Source: APNM01 sp040361335
GTDB lineage: Bacteria; Pseudomonadota; Gammaproteobacteria; Nevskiales; Salinisphaeraceae
Direction of reading: 5' to 3'
DNA length: 64,000 bases
Assembly: GCF_040361335.1 (NCBI RefSeq)
Contig: NZ_APNM01000011.1
Coordinates: 67,706 to 131,705 of the forward strand
Below, piece by piece: positions 18,072 through 26,149 of this stretch (within the stretch, counting starts at the first letter, position 1; each line of letters begins with the position of its first letter). The notes beneath the pieces are model-generated. The model had not been told where the DNA came from, made no database searches, and saw nothing but the letters and a program-made list of their open reading frames with translations. The translations under genes were made by a program, and so were the position numbers.

Positions 18072-19715
18072 ATGGGCGACGACTTCGATTACGTCATCGT
18101 GGGCGCCGGCTCGGCCGGCTGCATCCTGGCCAACCGCCTCAGCGCGGACCCGCAGACCCGGGTCTGCCTGCTTGAGGCCGGCCCCAAGGACAACCGCCCC
18201 TGGGTGCACTGGCCCGTCGGCACCCTGTTCCTCCTGCGCGGCCGCAAGCGCAACTGGCAGTTCGATACCGCCCCCCAGGCCGAGCTGGGCGACCGCGAGC
18301 TGTACTGGCCCCGCGGCCGGATGCTGGGCGGCTCGTCGAGCATGAACGGCATGATCTATATCCGCGGTCACGCCCGCGACTACGACCACTGGGCGGAGCT
18401 GGGCAACCGCGGCTGGGGCTGGAACGACGTGCTCCCCCTGTTCAAGCGCGAGGAATGCTTCGAGGGCGGGGCCAACGACTATCACGGCGGCGAGGGCACC
18501 CTCCGCGTATCCGGCCCGCGCTACGTGAATCCCCTCTCCGAGGCCTTCGTGGCGGCCTGCGGCGAAGTCGGCATCCCCCACAACGACGACTTCAACGGTC
18601 CCGTCCAGGAAGGCGCCGGCTACTACCAGGTGACCATCCACGAGGGGAAACGCTGGAGCAGCGCCCGCGCCCACCTGACCGACGACGTCCTGGCCCGCCC
18701 CAACCTCACCGTGCTCACCGGCGCCCATGCGACCCGGGTGCTGTGCCGCGAGGGCCGCGCCACCGGCGTCGCCTACCGCCAGCGCGGGCGCGACCTGGAA
18801 GCCCGCGCCCGCCGCGAAGTGATCGTGGCGGCAGGCGCCGTGCAGTCGCCGCAGCTCCTGATGCTGTCCGGGATCGGCCCGGCCGCGGAACTCACGCCGC
18901 ACGGCATTCCGCTGGTGCGCGAACTACCCGGCGTGGGCGGCAACCTCCAGGACCACCTGGACATCATGATCAACGTGCGCTCGCGAACCCGTCACTCGTT
19001 CGCCATCGCCGCGTCCGCGGTGCCCCGCGACACGCTGCACATGCTGCGCTACGCCTTCCGCAAGCGCGGGCTGTTCTCCTCCAACATCGCCGAGGCCGGC
19101 GCCTTCGTGCGCACGCGCGAGGATCTCGAGGTCCCCGACGTCCAATACCACATGATCTGCGCCCTGCTCGAAGACCACGGCCGCAAGCTGCATTACGGCT
19201 ACGGCTACTCGCTGCACTGCTGCCCGCTGCGCCCGTATTCGCGCGGGCGCATCGGCCTGCGCAGCGCCGACCCCATGGCCTATCCCAACATCGACGCCGG
19301 CTATCTCAGCGACGACCGCGACATGGAGACCATGCTCGCCGGTCTCCGGATCGGGCGCCGCATCCTCGGTGCCACCCCCTTCGACCGCCACCGCAAGCGC
19401 GAGATCGCGCCCGGCGAGGAGGTGCAGGACGAAAGCGCCCTGCGCGAATTCGTGCGCCAGCGCGCCGAGACCATCTACCACCCGGTGGGCACCTGCAAGA
19501 TGGGCCACGACGACATGGCGGTGGTCGACGACCGCCTCCGGGTGCACGGCCTCGAGGGGCTGCGGGTGGCCGACGCCTCGATCATGCCCACCCTGGTCGG
19601 CGGCAACACCAACGCCGCCTCGATCATGATCGGAGGCAAGGCTGCGGACATGATCCTGGAGGAACGCCGCGCCACGGACACACCGGAGCCCGCCGCCGCG
19701 GCCGCCGCCGGCTGA
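18072..19715 (+). CDS. GMC-family flavin oxidoreductase (choline/alcohol dehydrogenase type)
   Basis: The 547-residue protein shows the FAD site FDYVIVGAGSAGCILANRLS near the N-terminus and then the GMC signatures YWPRGRMLGGSSSMNGMIYIRGHARDYDHWA and GAVQSPQLLMLSGIGPA. The C-terminal catalytic region is YHPVGTCKMG with the conserved histidine, and LRVADASIMPTLVGGNTNAA. Such enzymes oxidise primary alcohols with FAD and pass electrons to a quinone or cytochrome. It resembles BetA and AlkJ; substrate choice between choline and longer alcohols is open. No betB or betI is adjacent, which argues mildly against choline. GGAGGAGA precedes the ATG. Confidence 0.9.
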   Translation: MGDDFDYVIVGAGSAGCILANRLSADPQTRVCLLEAGPKDNRPWVHWPVGTLFLLRGRKRNWQFDTAPQAELGDRELYWPRGRMLGGSSSMNGMIYIRGHARDYDHWAELGNRGWGWNDVLPLFKREECFEGGANDYHGGEGTLRVSGPRYVNPLSEAFVAACGEVGIPHNDDFNGPVQEGAGYYQVTIHEGKRWSSARAHLTDDVLARPNLTVLTGAHATRVLCREGRATGVAYRQRGRDLEARARREVIVAAGAVQSPQLLMLSGIGPAAELTPHGIPLVRELPGVGGNLQDHLDIMINVRSRTRHSFAIAASAVPRDTLHMLRYAFRKRGLFSSNIAEAGAFVRTREDLEVPDVQYHMICALLEDHGRKLHYGYGYSLHCCPLRPYSRGRIGLRSADPMAYPNIDAGYLSDDRDMETMLAGLRIGRRILGATPFDRHRKREIAPGEEVQDESALREFVRQRAETIYHPVGTCKMGHDDMAVVDDRLRVHGLEGLRVADASIMPTLVGGNTNAASIMIGGKAADMILEERRATDTPEPAAAAAAG

Positions 19716-19730
19716 GACGTTCAACACCGC

Positions 19731-20207
19731 GTGACGCCGCCTCGTGCGCCCCACGGCGGGAAAGCCCGCACCCGCCGTGGGGATCACGTTCCTGGCGCCG
19801 ACCGCAGCGCGAATTGGCGCAGCTCTGGAACGAAAGCCGTAGCCAAGCTACGGCTTGAGAGAAGAGCAAGCCAAGCGCATCGCCCCGAGAGGCGGAGCGG
19901 GGCCCCGCCGCGCAGCGGTGGGGTGCGACCCTCGGCGGGGCAAATCCGCCCTGTGTTGTCGCGAAGCGATATTCCGCCCGCCGGCGGTCGCATCCCGGCT
20001 ACGCCGGGAACCCTGCTCCTCGCCTCGGGCGGACAGGGCAAGTCAGGTACGTGATAGCACGAGACAGCGATACCGGCCCGCAGGCAGGACGGGCATTGGG
20101 CGACCGCTTCAAATTTGTTTGACCTCCCAGCGTGACGCTGCCTCGTGCGCCCCACGGCGGGTGCGGGCTTGCTTAGAAGACCGGGCGGGCCGGATAGGCC
20201 CGCCCGG
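19731..20207. repeat. Palindrome-rich non-coding region with repeated 30-base unit
   Basis: The 700 bases between the GMC gene and the MFS gene (19716-20415) hold no convincing gene. A unit starting GTGACGCYGCCTCGTGCG occurs at 19731-19760 and 20132-20161 (29 of 30 identical). The second copy continues into a sequence that is the exact reverse complement of 19762-19782, so the copies are partly inverted. Further hairpins are AGCCGTAG/CTACGGCT near 19842-19862 and a perfect 11-bp stem CCGGGCGGGCC/GGCCCGCCCGG at 20181-20207. A GCCCGG-type hairpin near 20347-20368 may end the MFS transcript. Confidence 0.7.
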
Positions 20208-20415
20208 AAGCCGCGATTTGGCGGGAGAGGAGCCCAAAGGATGCGGGCCCGGGATTGCGACGGAATGACGTCGCCGGCCGCACACCCTTTTCGCTCGCCC
20301 ATGGGATTGCAAATCGCGTGCCACCCATGACGGCCCGTATTACCGTGCCCGGGCGCCCTGCGCCGGGCCATTTCGGTGCGGCTGCACCGGCATCGCACCC
20401 AGCCGGCGGGCGGAA

Positions 20416-21591
20416 TCAGGCGCGGGCAGCGGCCTGACGGGCCAGGATACGGTTGAGAATCACGCTGACGCCGATCGCCGCGACGCCGAGCACGGCCCCC
20501 ACGGCACCGTTGTAGGCCAGCGTGCCGGTCATGGCGGCCACCCCACCCAGCATCGCGCCCAGGCCCTGCCCCAGAAAGACCGCCGAGGCGTTCAACGCCA
20601 AGGCGAGGTGGGCATGCTCGCCGGCCTGCTCGACCAGGCGGTACTGCTGCAGGGGCATGAAGGCAAAGCCCGGGAAGGCGGAAAAGAAGAGCACGGCCGC
20701 CACCGCGATACGGCTCGCCGTGCCGTGCCCGAGCGGCGCCGCCAGCGAGTAGCCAGCCGTGGCCAGGGTCATCATCACGAGAAAGATCGTGGCCATGCGC
20801 GCCGGATCGATGCGGTCGGCCAGCGTGCCGCCGACGTAGGTACCCGCGATGGCCGCGAAGCCGAATACCAGCAGCAGGCCGCCGATGGCGTCGTCCGCCA
20901 GGCCGGTCAGTTCGGAAAGCACCGGGCCGATGTAGCTGAATACGCTGAACCCGACCGCGATCGCCAGCACCGTGAGCACCAGGATCGGCGTGATGCCGGG
21001 CTCGCGCAGCACGGCGAAGGCCCCGAAACCGCCGTGCGTGGCGCCGGGCACCGGCGGCAGCACGCGATAGACCGCCGCCGCGGCCACCCAACTCAGGCCG
21101 CCCAGGCCCAGGAACATGGCGCGCCAGCCCGCCAGTGCGCTGACATAGGTGCCCAGCGGGATGCCCAGGGCGAAGGCCACGGTGATCCCGCCCATCACCA
21201 GGGCCAGCGCGGCGCCGCGCCGGTCCAGCGGCGTCAGACCCGCGCCCACCGCGAGCGCGATCGGGGTCGCCAGGGCCGCCGACAGGGCGCAGAGGACGCG
21301 ACTGAGCAGCAGGACGCCGAAATCCGGCGCGACCGCGGCCAGCAGATTGGCCGCCCCGAATGTCACCAGCGCGGCACAGAGCAGCCCCCGTCGCGGCAGG
21401 CGCGCGGTGGTCGCCGCCAGCAGCGGCGCGGCCACGGCGTAGGCGATGGCGAACGCCGATACGAGCTGTCCGGCTACGCCCACCGAGACGCCCAGGTCGA
21501 CGGCCATGGGGTTGAGCACCCCGGTCACGAAGTACGTGGAGGTACCGAGCACCAGCGTCGCGCAGGCCAGCGTGAGTGTGATTCGGTTCAT
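20416..21591 (-). CDS. MFS transporter, drug:H+ antiporter type
   Basis: The 391-residue protein has about twelve membrane helices and the MFS pattern. It begins MNRITLTLACATLVLGTSTYFVTGVLNPMAVDLGVSVGVAGQLVSAFAIAYAVAAPLLAATTARLPRRGLL and has GIPLGTYVSALAGWRAMF in helix 5, the antiporter-type motif. It resembles AraJ and chloramphenicol-exporter-like members of the 12-helix DHA family. The true start was set at the first codon that gives the membrane protein N-terminus; about 88 codons of open frame upstream are antisense of the hydrolase gene. It is divergent from the alpha/beta hydrolase gene, 100 bases away. Confidence 0.86.
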   Translation of the reverse strand: MNRITLTLACATLVLGTSTYFVTGVLNPMAVDLGVSVGVAGQLVSAFAIAYAVAAPLLAATTARLPRRGLLCAALVTFGAANLLAAVAPDFGVLLLSRVLCALSAALATPIALAVGAGLTPLDRRGAALALVMGGITVAFALGIPLGTYVSALAGWRAMFLGLGGLSWVAAAAVYRVLPPVPGATHGGFGAFAVLREPGITPILVLTVLAIAVGFSVFSYIGPVLSELTGLADDAIGGLLLVFGFAAIAGTYVGGTLADRIDPARMATIFLVMMTLATAGYSLAAPLGHGTASRIAVAAVLFFSAFPGFAFMPLQQYRLVEQAGEHAHLALALNASAVFLGQGLGAMLGGVAAMTGTLAYNGAVGAVLGVAAIGVSVILNRILARQAAARA

Positions 21592-21691
21592 GCTTCGGCG
21601 ATCCTTATGGCGCGGTCGCGGGCCGTAGCTTGCCACGATATGCGTCCGCGGCCATGCTGCGCGGGTTCCCATCGCCGACAGGGGCCCCGTC

Positions 21692-22576
21692 ATGATCCGA
21701 CCCGCCGTTCTGGATCGACTGCTGTGGCGCATCCCGACCGACTTGCCGCCGCACGCCCAGACCCGGACCGTCGAGACGCACGGCAGCCGACTGCGCGTTC
21801 GCGATACCGGGGCCGGCAAGCCGGGCGTGGTCTTCATCTGCGACCCGCCGAACACCGTCGAGCACTACGACGACCTGATCGCCGAGCTCGGCGGCAACTA
21901 TCGATTGCTGATCCTGGAATTGCCCGGCTTCGGCTTTTCCCGCGCCGACGATCTCGATGCCGTTACCTTCGCGGGCAGCGTGGCCGCCGTGGAGTCGGCC
22001 CTGGCGGCACTCGCGCCGGGGCCGGTCGTGCTCTGCGGACCCTGCGTCGGCGGTTTCGTCGCCGCGGCGGTTGCCCGGCGCGGGCGAATCCCGGTCGCCG
22101 GGCTCGTGCTCATGCAGACCCCGGACACCGAGGGCATGCGTGCCTGGACCGCGCGGATGGACGCTCGGGGCCATTTGCGCCGCCCCTGGCTGGGGCAACT
22201 CCTGACACGCCTGACCGCCAAGCGGCTGACGGCGTTATGGTATCGCTATGCCGTGGGCCGGGACACCGACCCGCGGCCGCTCGCCGATACGGCACTCGCC
22301 GTGCTGGAGCGGGGCGGCGCCTATCCGCTGGCCACCATGTTCCAGCTTTGGAGCCGGGACATGACGGACCAGCCGGTGGCTTGCCCCACCCTGGCGATCT
22401 GGGGCGAGCAGGACCGCAGCCACAAATACACCGACCGCGAGTCGTCGCGGCGACACGCGCCCGATGCGACGCTATGCCGCTTCGAGAATTGCGGCCACTT
22501 CCCCGATCTCGAGAATCCCGCCCGCTTCGCGGCGACCGTGCGGCCGTTCCTGGATACTCATCTCGGCAAATTCTAG
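21692..22576 (+). CDS. Alpha/beta hydrolase with a cysteine in the nucleophile position
   Basis: The 294-residue protein has the alpha/beta hydrolase order VVFICDPPNTVEHYDDLIAELGGNYRLLILELPGFGFS. The elbow CGPCVGG places Cys118 where serine is usual, as in dienelactone hydrolase. The acid is Asp240 in WGEQDRSHKY, and His268 lies in NCGHFPDLENP. The triad thus seems intact but of the Cys-Asp-His kind. The stop codon lies within the palindromic operator before the tetR gene, so the hydrolase and regulator are closely linked. It is probably involved in ester or acyl metabolism; the substrate is unknown. Confidence 0.82.
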   Translation: MIRPAVLDRLLWRIPTDLPPHAQTRTVETHGSRLRVRDTGAGKPGVVFICDPPNTVEHYDDLIAELGGNYRLLILELPGFGFSRADDLDAVTFAGSVAAVESALAALAPGPVVLCGPCVGGFVAAAVARRGRIPVAGLVLMQTPDTEGMRAWTARMDARGHLRRPWLGQLLTRLTAKRLTALWYRYAVGRDTDPRPLADTALAVLERGGAYPLATMFQLWSRDMTDQPVACPTLAIWGEQDRSHKYTDRESSRRHAPDATLCRFENCGHFPDLENPARFAATVRPFLDTHLGKF

Positions 22577-22588
22577 AATAATATTCTA
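22574..22588. promoter_or_regulatory. Palindromic operator before the TetR gene
   Basis: TAGAATAATATTCTA is a perfect 7-1-7 palindrome located 16 bases before the tetR start. It overlaps the hydrolase stop codon. The same half-site occurs before the acyl-CoA dehydrogenase at 23334, which marks it as the likely binding site of this TetR protein and implies autoregulation. Confidence 0.75.
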
Positions 22589-22603
22589 TTCAATCGCCGG
22601 GAC

Positions 22604-23206
22604 ATGAGCATGAGCAGAAACACCTCCGAGCGCCGCGACCGTATCCTGGCGGCCGCCCTGCAATGCTTCAACGAGAAAGGAGTCGAAGCTACCGGCATCG
22701 GCGAGATATGCACCCGATCGGGTGCCAGCATCGGCAGTGTGTATCACCACTTCGGCAGCAAGGAAGGCATCGCTGCGACGCTACTGGCGGAAGGATTGCG
22801 TAGCAACACGCACCAGCTCGAGGAACGCCTGGAACGGACCCGTGGCGCCCAGCCGGGTATTCGGGCGGTCGTGGCGTCGCTAATCGACTGGATCGCCGCG
22901 CACCCCGATTGGGCGCGCTTCATCTATACCGTGACCCACGGCAGCCTGAACCAGGCCGGCGGCGCGGAACTTCGGACAGCCAACGATTATCACGCGCAAC
23001 TGATCGAGCGCCACTTCGGACCGCATATCAAGGCCGGCGAGTTCCGCCGCCTGCCTAGCGAGTGTCTCGCCTCAATCGTCGTCGGACCGGTACACGACTT
23101 CGCGCGCCGGTGGCTGGGCGGGCAGATCTCGGGGGATATCAGGGACTACATCAACGTATTCGCGAACACAGCCTGGATATCCGTGCGCAACCCCCGCCAA
23201 GCATAA
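22604..23206 (+). CDS. TetR-family transcriptional regulator
   Basis: The 200-residue protein has an N-terminal helix-turn-helix (RDRILAAALQCFNEKGVEATGIGEICTRSGASIGSVYHHFGSKEGI, about residues 9-55) and an all-helical ligand domain. The motif SVYHHFGSKEG is typical. It sits between two sets of matching palindromes (22574 and 23334-23365), so it very likely represses itself and the following acyl-CoA dehydrogenase gene. The ligand may be an acyl-CoA by analogy with similar arrangements. A second ATG two codons in is an equally possible start. Confidence 0.9.
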   Translation: MSMSRNTSERRDRILAAALQCFNEKGVEATGIGEICTRSGASIGSVYHHFGSKEGIAATLLAEGLRSNTHQLEERLERTRGAQPGIRAVVASLIDWIAAHPDWARFIYTVTHGSLNQAGGAELRTANDYHAQLIERHFGPHIKAGEFRRLPSECLASIVVGPVHDFARRWLGGQISGDIRDYINVFANTAWISVRNPRQA

Positions 23207-23323
23207 CCGGCCGCGCCGGTTTGCATCGCACCCTCCATTGATCATCGCGTCAGCTCGCCGGGCGAAGCCGCCCGGCATCATTGCGACGGCGTCGAATAGA
23301 GCCCCGCTATCGCGCCTCTTTTC

Positions 23324-23365
23324 TTGACAAGTACTAGAATATTATTCTAGAAATATATTCTAGAA
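23324..23365 (+). promoter_or_regulatory. Promoter and double TetR operator of the acyl-CoA dehydrogenase gene
   Basis: A consensus -35 TTGACA (23324-23329) is followed by the perfect 8-1-8 palindrome CTAGAATATTATTCTAG (23334-23350). TTCTAGAA is then repeated on either side of five A/T bases (23345-23365). The operators cover the spacer and -10 region, ideal for repression. The 22.5-23.4 kb sites share the half-site TAGAATA. Confidence 0.82.
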
Positions 23366-23426
23366 CGTGCGATCACCTTAACCCATGCGGATCGCCGCCC
23401 GGATTCCGGAAATCAAGGAGAGAGAC

Positions 23427-24629
23427 ATGGCTCATGCCGCAACTTCCACGGCGCCCGGCAGCTACATGCTGCCGCCGCGTCAGGCCGAGATCCGCGGACA
23501 GGCGGAAACGTTGGCCGCCCATTTCGCCGAGCGCCAGCGCGAGATTCGACGGCACCCCTTCGAGCACGGCGAGCTGCATCCCGAGCTTTGGGCCGAGATC
23601 CGGGAACGGGGCTGGCCGGGCTTGCTCGTGCCGCCGGACCAGGGCGGGTGCGACGGCGGATTGTGGGGCATGGCCCTGGTGCTCGAAACGCTTGCCGCGT
23701 CCAATCTGGTCCTGTGGATGCCCGTGCTCACGGCCGCGATCGGACATGCCATTGCGCAAGTCGGTCCGGATACCGCGCGCGAACGCTGGCTCGAGCGCAT
23801 CGCCGCCGGGGAGACGCTATTGGCCCTCGCCGCGACCGAGCCCGAGTGCGGTCACAATCTGTTCCGCGTTCAAACCACGGTGCGCCCGGCGGGCGATGGG
23901 TTCGTGGTAGACGGGGTGAAAGCGGTCACGTCCGGTATCGACCTCGCGGAGCGCGTTCTCGTGTTCGGACGGACGCCGGGCGAAAAGGAGGGCGATAAAG
24001 CCGGATTCACTGCGGTACTGATCGATCCCGAAGCTGCGGGCGTGGGATACGAGGAGTTGCCCATGCGGGGCCGTGAGGGCGTGCGACAGTTCCGACTGAC
24101 ACTCGACGGCGTGCGGGCGCCGGCCGAGGATCTCGTCGGCGGCACGGGCGGGGGCCTGCAGGTCCTGTGGCCATTCACCCACGTGGAACGGCTGCTCACG
24201 GCAGCGCTGTGTCTCGGCACCGCGCGCTACTGCCTGTCGCGTGCACTCGCTCGCGCCAAGGAGAGAACGATCTTCGGCAAGACCCCCATTGGCGCCGAGC
24301 AGGCGATCCAGCATCCACTGGCCCGGCTCTCGGCCCGCCTGGATGCGGCACAATTGCTCGTGTACAAGGCCGCGGCGGATTTCGACGCCGGGGGCGATCT
24401 CCTGACCATCGCGGGCGCGGCCAACAAAGCGAAGGTGCTCGCGTCGGACCTAGTCTACGATGCCGCCGACCACGTCGTGCAGACCCTGGGCGCGCCCGCC
24501 TGGGACGAGCGCGAGGGGATATTGGACGTCTTTCTGGACGCGCGCCTGTCACGGGCCGGGCCGGTCTCCCAGGAACTGGCTCTCAACTTCATCGCCCAGC
24601 ACGTGCTGGGGCTGCCCAGTCACCGCTGA
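23427..24629 (+). CDS. Acyl-CoA dehydrogenase family protein
   Basis: The 400-residue flavoprotein shows the three-domain acyl-CoA dehydrogenase layout. FAD and substrate contacts appear as LALAATEPECGHNLFRVQTTVRPAGDGFVVDGVKAVTSG and RTIFGKTPIGAEQAIQHPLARLSARLDAAQLLVYKAAADFD. The C-terminal motif that normally reads YEGT(S)E is here RAGPVSQEL: Ala377 occupies the usual place of the catalytic glutamate. It may use a glutamate elsewhere, as isovaleryl-CoA dehydrogenase does, or catalyse another reaction. The start is the ATG seven bases after AAGGAG. Expression is likely controlled by the upstream TetR protein. Confidence 0.86.
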   Translation: MAHAATSTAPGSYMLPPRQAEIRGQAETLAAHFAERQREIRRHPFEHGELHPELWAEIRERGWPGLLVPPDQGGCDGGLWGMALVLETLAASNLVLWMPVLTAAIGHAIAQVGPDTARERWLERIAAGETLLALAATEPECGHNLFRVQTTVRPAGDGFVVDGVKAVTSGIDLAERVLVFGRTPGEKEGDKAGFTAVLIDPEAAGVGYEELPMRGREGVRQFRLTLDGVRAPAEDLVGGTGGGLQVLWPFTHVERLLTAALCLGTARYCLSRALARAKERTIFGKTPIGAEQAIQHPLARLSARLDAAQLLVYKAAADFDAGGDLLTIAGAANKAKVLASDLVYDAADHVVQTLGAPAWDEREGILDVFLDARLSRAGPVSQELALNFIAQHVLGLPSHR

Positions 24630-24713
24630 GAGGAGGCGCGAGACCACTCCCGGCGCATTGCGCGAGCCGTCGATAACGGCTCAGCGCAATGGCCGGCACC
24701 GAATGGGTTGGCG

Positions 24714-25895
24714 TCAGCGCGTGACCGCCAGGGCCACGCCCTGGCCGCCGCCGATGCACAGCGTGGCCAGGCCGCGCGAGACGTCGCGCTTGATCATCTC
24801 GTGGATCAGGGTCACCAGGATGCGGCAGCCGGAGGCGCCGATGGGATGGCCCAGTGCGATGGCGCCGCCGTTGACGTTGACCCGGTCCAGGTCCCAGCCC
24901 AGCTCGCGGGTGACCGCCAGCGACTGGGCGGCGAACGCCTCGTTGGCCTCGATCAGCTCGAGGTCGCCGACCTCCCAGCCGGCGCGCTTGAGGCAGCGCT
25001 TGGTCGCCGGCACCGGACCGATGCCCATGATCGCCGGGTCCACCGCGGCGTTGGCGTAGGCCGCGATCCGCGCCAGCGGCGTCAGACCCAGCTCGGCGGC
25101 CTTCTCGGCGGTGGTGACCAGCACCGCGGCGGCGCCGTCGTTGATGCCGGAGGCATTGGCCGCGGTCACGCTGCCGTCGCGCTTGAAGGCGGGCTTGAGC
25201 TTGGCCAGGCCCTCGGCGGTGACGCCGGCGCGCGGGAACTCGTCACGGGCGAAGGACACGGGATCGCCCTTCTTCTGCGGCACCTCGACCGGCAGCACCT
25301 CGTCCTCGAAGCGGCCGGTCTTCAGGGCCTCCTCGGCGCGCTGCTGGGAGCGGGCCGCGAACTCGTCCTGCTCGGCGCGGGAGATGTCGTACTTGGCGGC
25401 CAGATTCTCCGCCGTGATCCCCATGTGGTAATCGTTGAAGGCGTCCCAAAGGCCGTCGTGGATCATGCTGTCCACCAGCTTGGCGTCGCCCATCTTGGTG
25501 CCGGTGCGGGAATTGGGCAGCACGTGCGGCGCCGCCGACATGTTCTCCTGGCCGCCGGCGACCACGAGCTCGGCGTCGCCCAGGGCCACGGACTGGGCCG
25601 CCAGCATCACCGCGCGCAGGCCGCTGCCGCAGACCTTGTTGATGGTCATCGCGGGCACCGACTCGGGCAGGCCGGCCTTGATCGAGGCCTGGCGGGCGGG
25701 GTTCTGACCGCAGCCGCCGGTCAGCACCTGACCCATGACGACTTCGTCCACCGTCTTGGGCTCGATGCCCTGCTCGGCCAGCAGGCCGCGGATCACGTGC
25801 GCGCCCAGATCGGCCGCCGGAACCCCGGCCAGGGTACCGCCGAAGGCGCCGATCGCCGTGCGCTTCGCCGCCGCTATGACCACCTCTCGCGTCAT
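24714..25895 (-). CDS. Acetyl-CoA acetyltransferase (biosynthetic-type thiolase)
   Basis: The 393-residue length is exactly that of PhaA/AtoB-type thiolases. The acyl-binding cysteine is Cys89 in TINKVCGSGLRAVMLA. GGQENMSAAPHV, NASGINDGAAAVLV, ANEAFAAQSLAV, NVNGGAIALGHPIGASGCRILVTL and the C-terminal CIGGGQGVA with the second cysteine are all intact. It condenses two acetyl-CoA to acetoacetyl-CoA or works in reverse. No phaB or phaC lies nearby. GGAG sits six bases before the ATG. It runs in the same direction as acs, an inverted repeat lying between them. Confidence 0.94.
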   Translation of the reverse strand: MTREVVIAAAKRTAIGAFGGTLAGVPAADLGAHVIRGLLAEQGIEPKTVDEVVMGQVLTGGCGQNPARQASIKAGLPESVPAMTINKVCGSGLRAVMLAAQSVALGDAELVVAGGQENMSAAPHVLPNSRTGTKMGDAKLVDSMIHDGLWDAFNDYHMGITAENLAAKYDISRAEQDEFAARSQQRAEEALKTGRFEDEVLPVEVPQKKGDPVSFARDEFPRAGVTAEGLAKLKPAFKRDGSVTAANASGINDGAAAVLVTTAEKAAELGLTPLARIAAYANAAVDPAIMGIGPVPATKRCLKRAGWEVGDLELIEANEAFAAQSLAVTRELGWDLDRVNVNGGAIALGHPIGASGCRILVTLIHEMIKRDVSRGLATLCIGGGQGVALAVTR

Positions 25896-26003
25896 TTCGT
25901 TCTCCAAATCCGAAACAGGATTGTCCTACAATTTGGCGCCACTATACCGCAGCGGACTGGCTTACAGAAGGAAAGCGCGCAGGGAAGGCCGCCTAAGACA
26001 GTC

Positions 26004-26141
26004 AACCACAGAGACACAGAGCGCACAGAGAAAATGAAGCGCGCGCAGGACGCGATGGCCAGAAGGAAAAATTGAATGCTTCCTGCGGCCCTTCAGGTTA
26101 TTTAACTCTTAACACTCTGTGTTCTCTGTGCCTCTGTGGTT
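26004..26141. repeat. CACAGAG-type inverted repeat, copy 2
   Basis: The left arm (26004-26030) is identical to the left arm of copy 1; the right arm (26115-26141) matches it at 24 of 27 positions as an inverted repeat. The core is 84 bases and unrelated to that of copy 1. The element ends eight bases before the acs stop codon position. No other feature is visible between the thiolase start and acs. Confidence 0.9.
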
Positions 26142-26149
26142 GATGATTT

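Noticed and set aside
19731..20415. Protein-coding genes in the palindromic region
   Set aside because: All open frames are short, Arg/Pro-rich readings of palindromic DNA without ribosome sites or known motifs.
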